Shown piece by piece: positions 15,344-15,634 of a stretch of 15,634 nucleotides of DNA. Location of the stretch: contig JAGCLN010000086.1 of the NCBI GenBank assembly GCA_017646945.1, positions 1 to 15,634 of the forward strand. The letters run 5' to 3'. This DNA comes from Clostridia bacterium (GTDB lineage: Bacteria; Bacillota; Clostridia; Christensenellales; Borkfalkiaceae). Position numbers and translations under genes: made by a program. Below the pieces are notes generated by a model. The model did not search any database and was not told the DNA's origin. It saw only the letters and a program-made list of their open reading frames with translations. Position 1 is the stretch's first letter; each line of letters starts with the position of its first letter.

Positions 15344-15454
15344 ATGGATGGCAAAAAAGTTAAGCAATTAGACGATAAAGACTATGAAGAATTTATCAAA
15401 GAACTTGTAGGAAACGAAGAAGTTGAAGTTGCCGAGCCACAAAAGAAAGATTAA
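15344..15454 (+). CDS. Small acidic protein of 36 residues, unknown function
   Basis: ATG at 15344 opens 36 codons ending at TAA 15452-15454. The frame begins MDGKKVKQLDDKDYEEF and ends in AEPQKKD; it is rich in Asp, Glu and Lys, with a likely short amphipathic helix in the middle. A weak site TTAGGTG (15332-15338) lies within the end of the rubrerythrin gene. The hairpin terminator starts two bases after the stop, so it shares the rubrerythrin transcript. Its placement directly before a terminator and its codon-like composition favour a real gene, but I recognise no family. Confidence 0.5.
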   Translation: MDGKKVKQLDDKDYEEFIKELVGNEEVEVAEPQKKD

Positions 15455-15456
15455 CG

Positions 15457-15482
15457 ACATACCCTTTTGGGTATGTTTTTTT
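15457..15482 (+). terminator. Rho-independent terminator after rubrerythrin unit
   Basis: ACATACCC (15457-15464) pairs perfectly with GGGTATGT (15469-15476) around TTTT, followed by a run of T's to 15482. It begins two bases after the stop of the 36-codon ORF. Confidence 0.92.
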
Positions 15483-15576
15483 ATGCAAAAAAGACTGATT
15501 TTTTATGTTTTACAATCAAAAAATGCAAAAATATATAAAATATATTGCGTAAAAGGTAGCAAAAACGAAAAAATTG

Positions 15577-15601
15577 TGTTATAATTTTTTTAAAGTATAA
15601 T
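15577..15601 (+). promoter_or_regulatory. Candidate promoter region for the gene at the right edge
   Basis: TGTTATAAT at 15577-15585 is an extended -10 (TG-N-TATAAT). A second TATAAT lies at 15596-15601. No good -35 is visible upstream, which an extended -10 does not need. The region from 15483 to here is very AT-rich and holds nothing else I can assign. Confidence 0.5.
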
Positions 15602-15622
15602 GTTTAATTGTAAGGTGTTTTT

Positions 15623-15634
15623 ATGCTCAAGAGA
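15623..15634 (+). CDS. Start of a gene running off the right edge
   Basis: ATG CTC AAG AGA (Met-Leu-Lys-Arg) follows TAAGGTG at 15611-15617 with a normal spacing and lies downstream of two TATAAT boxes. Only four codons are present, so the product cannot be identified. Confidence 0.55.

Noticed and set aside
15525..15548. Short inverted repeat GCAA ... TTGC in AT-rich DNA
   Set aside because: Only four bases pair cleanly and the inner AT stretch mismatches, which is expected by chance in such DNA.

Overview
The window looks like the chromosome of an anaerobic, AT-rich Gram-positive bacterium, most likely Bacillota/Clostridia. Three things point there: a rubrerythrin (an anaerobe's peroxide defence), two LexA boxes of the Bacillus/Clostridium type (CGAAC-N4-GTTC), and strong AAGGAGG-like ribosome binding sites throughout. 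No tRNA, rRNA, CRISPR array, insertion sequence or integrase is visible.

Region 1 (about 1-9440) is one tightly packed plus-strand operon of eight genes ending in a good hairpin terminator. In order they are: a large SNF2-type helicase/translocase of the kind carried by conjugative elements and phages; a MoxR-like AAA+ ATPase; a protein joining an HExxH metallopeptidase-like domain to a von Willebrand A domain; four small paralogues with the fold signature of HslV/20S proteasome beta subunits; and a soluble FtsH-like AAA+ zinc protease. The four small proteins alternate as intact, degenerate, intact, degenerate. Genes 1 and 3 have Ser2, Asp18 and Lys37 at the catalytic positions of an N-terminal-nucleophile protease. 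Genes 2 and 4 lack the nucleophile and have Thr in place of the Asp. This is the most unusual part of the window: a possible hetero-oligomeric proteasome-like particle encoded beside its own unfoldase/protease, with a MoxR/VWA remodelling pair and a helicase. The joint function is inference. Each individual family call rests on visible motifs.

Region 2 (about 9450-11500, minus strand) is a two-gene DNA modification/repair operon: a radical SAM protein and its DUF4130 partner, overlapping by ATGA. Its promoter is a near-perfect sigma-A promoter with a LexA box over the -35 and another at the start point. The radical SAM protein ends in a helix-hairpin-helix and a QLSLF sliding-clamp motif, so the pair looks like an SOS-induced repair system.

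Region 3 (about 11500-15634, plus strand) is ordinary chromosome: aspS from its own promoter, two tandem SGNH/GDSL hydrolases, a terminator, then a rubrerythrin with a 36-residue acidic ORF and a second terminator. The first four codons of another gene, behind an AT-rich promoter region, run off the right edge.
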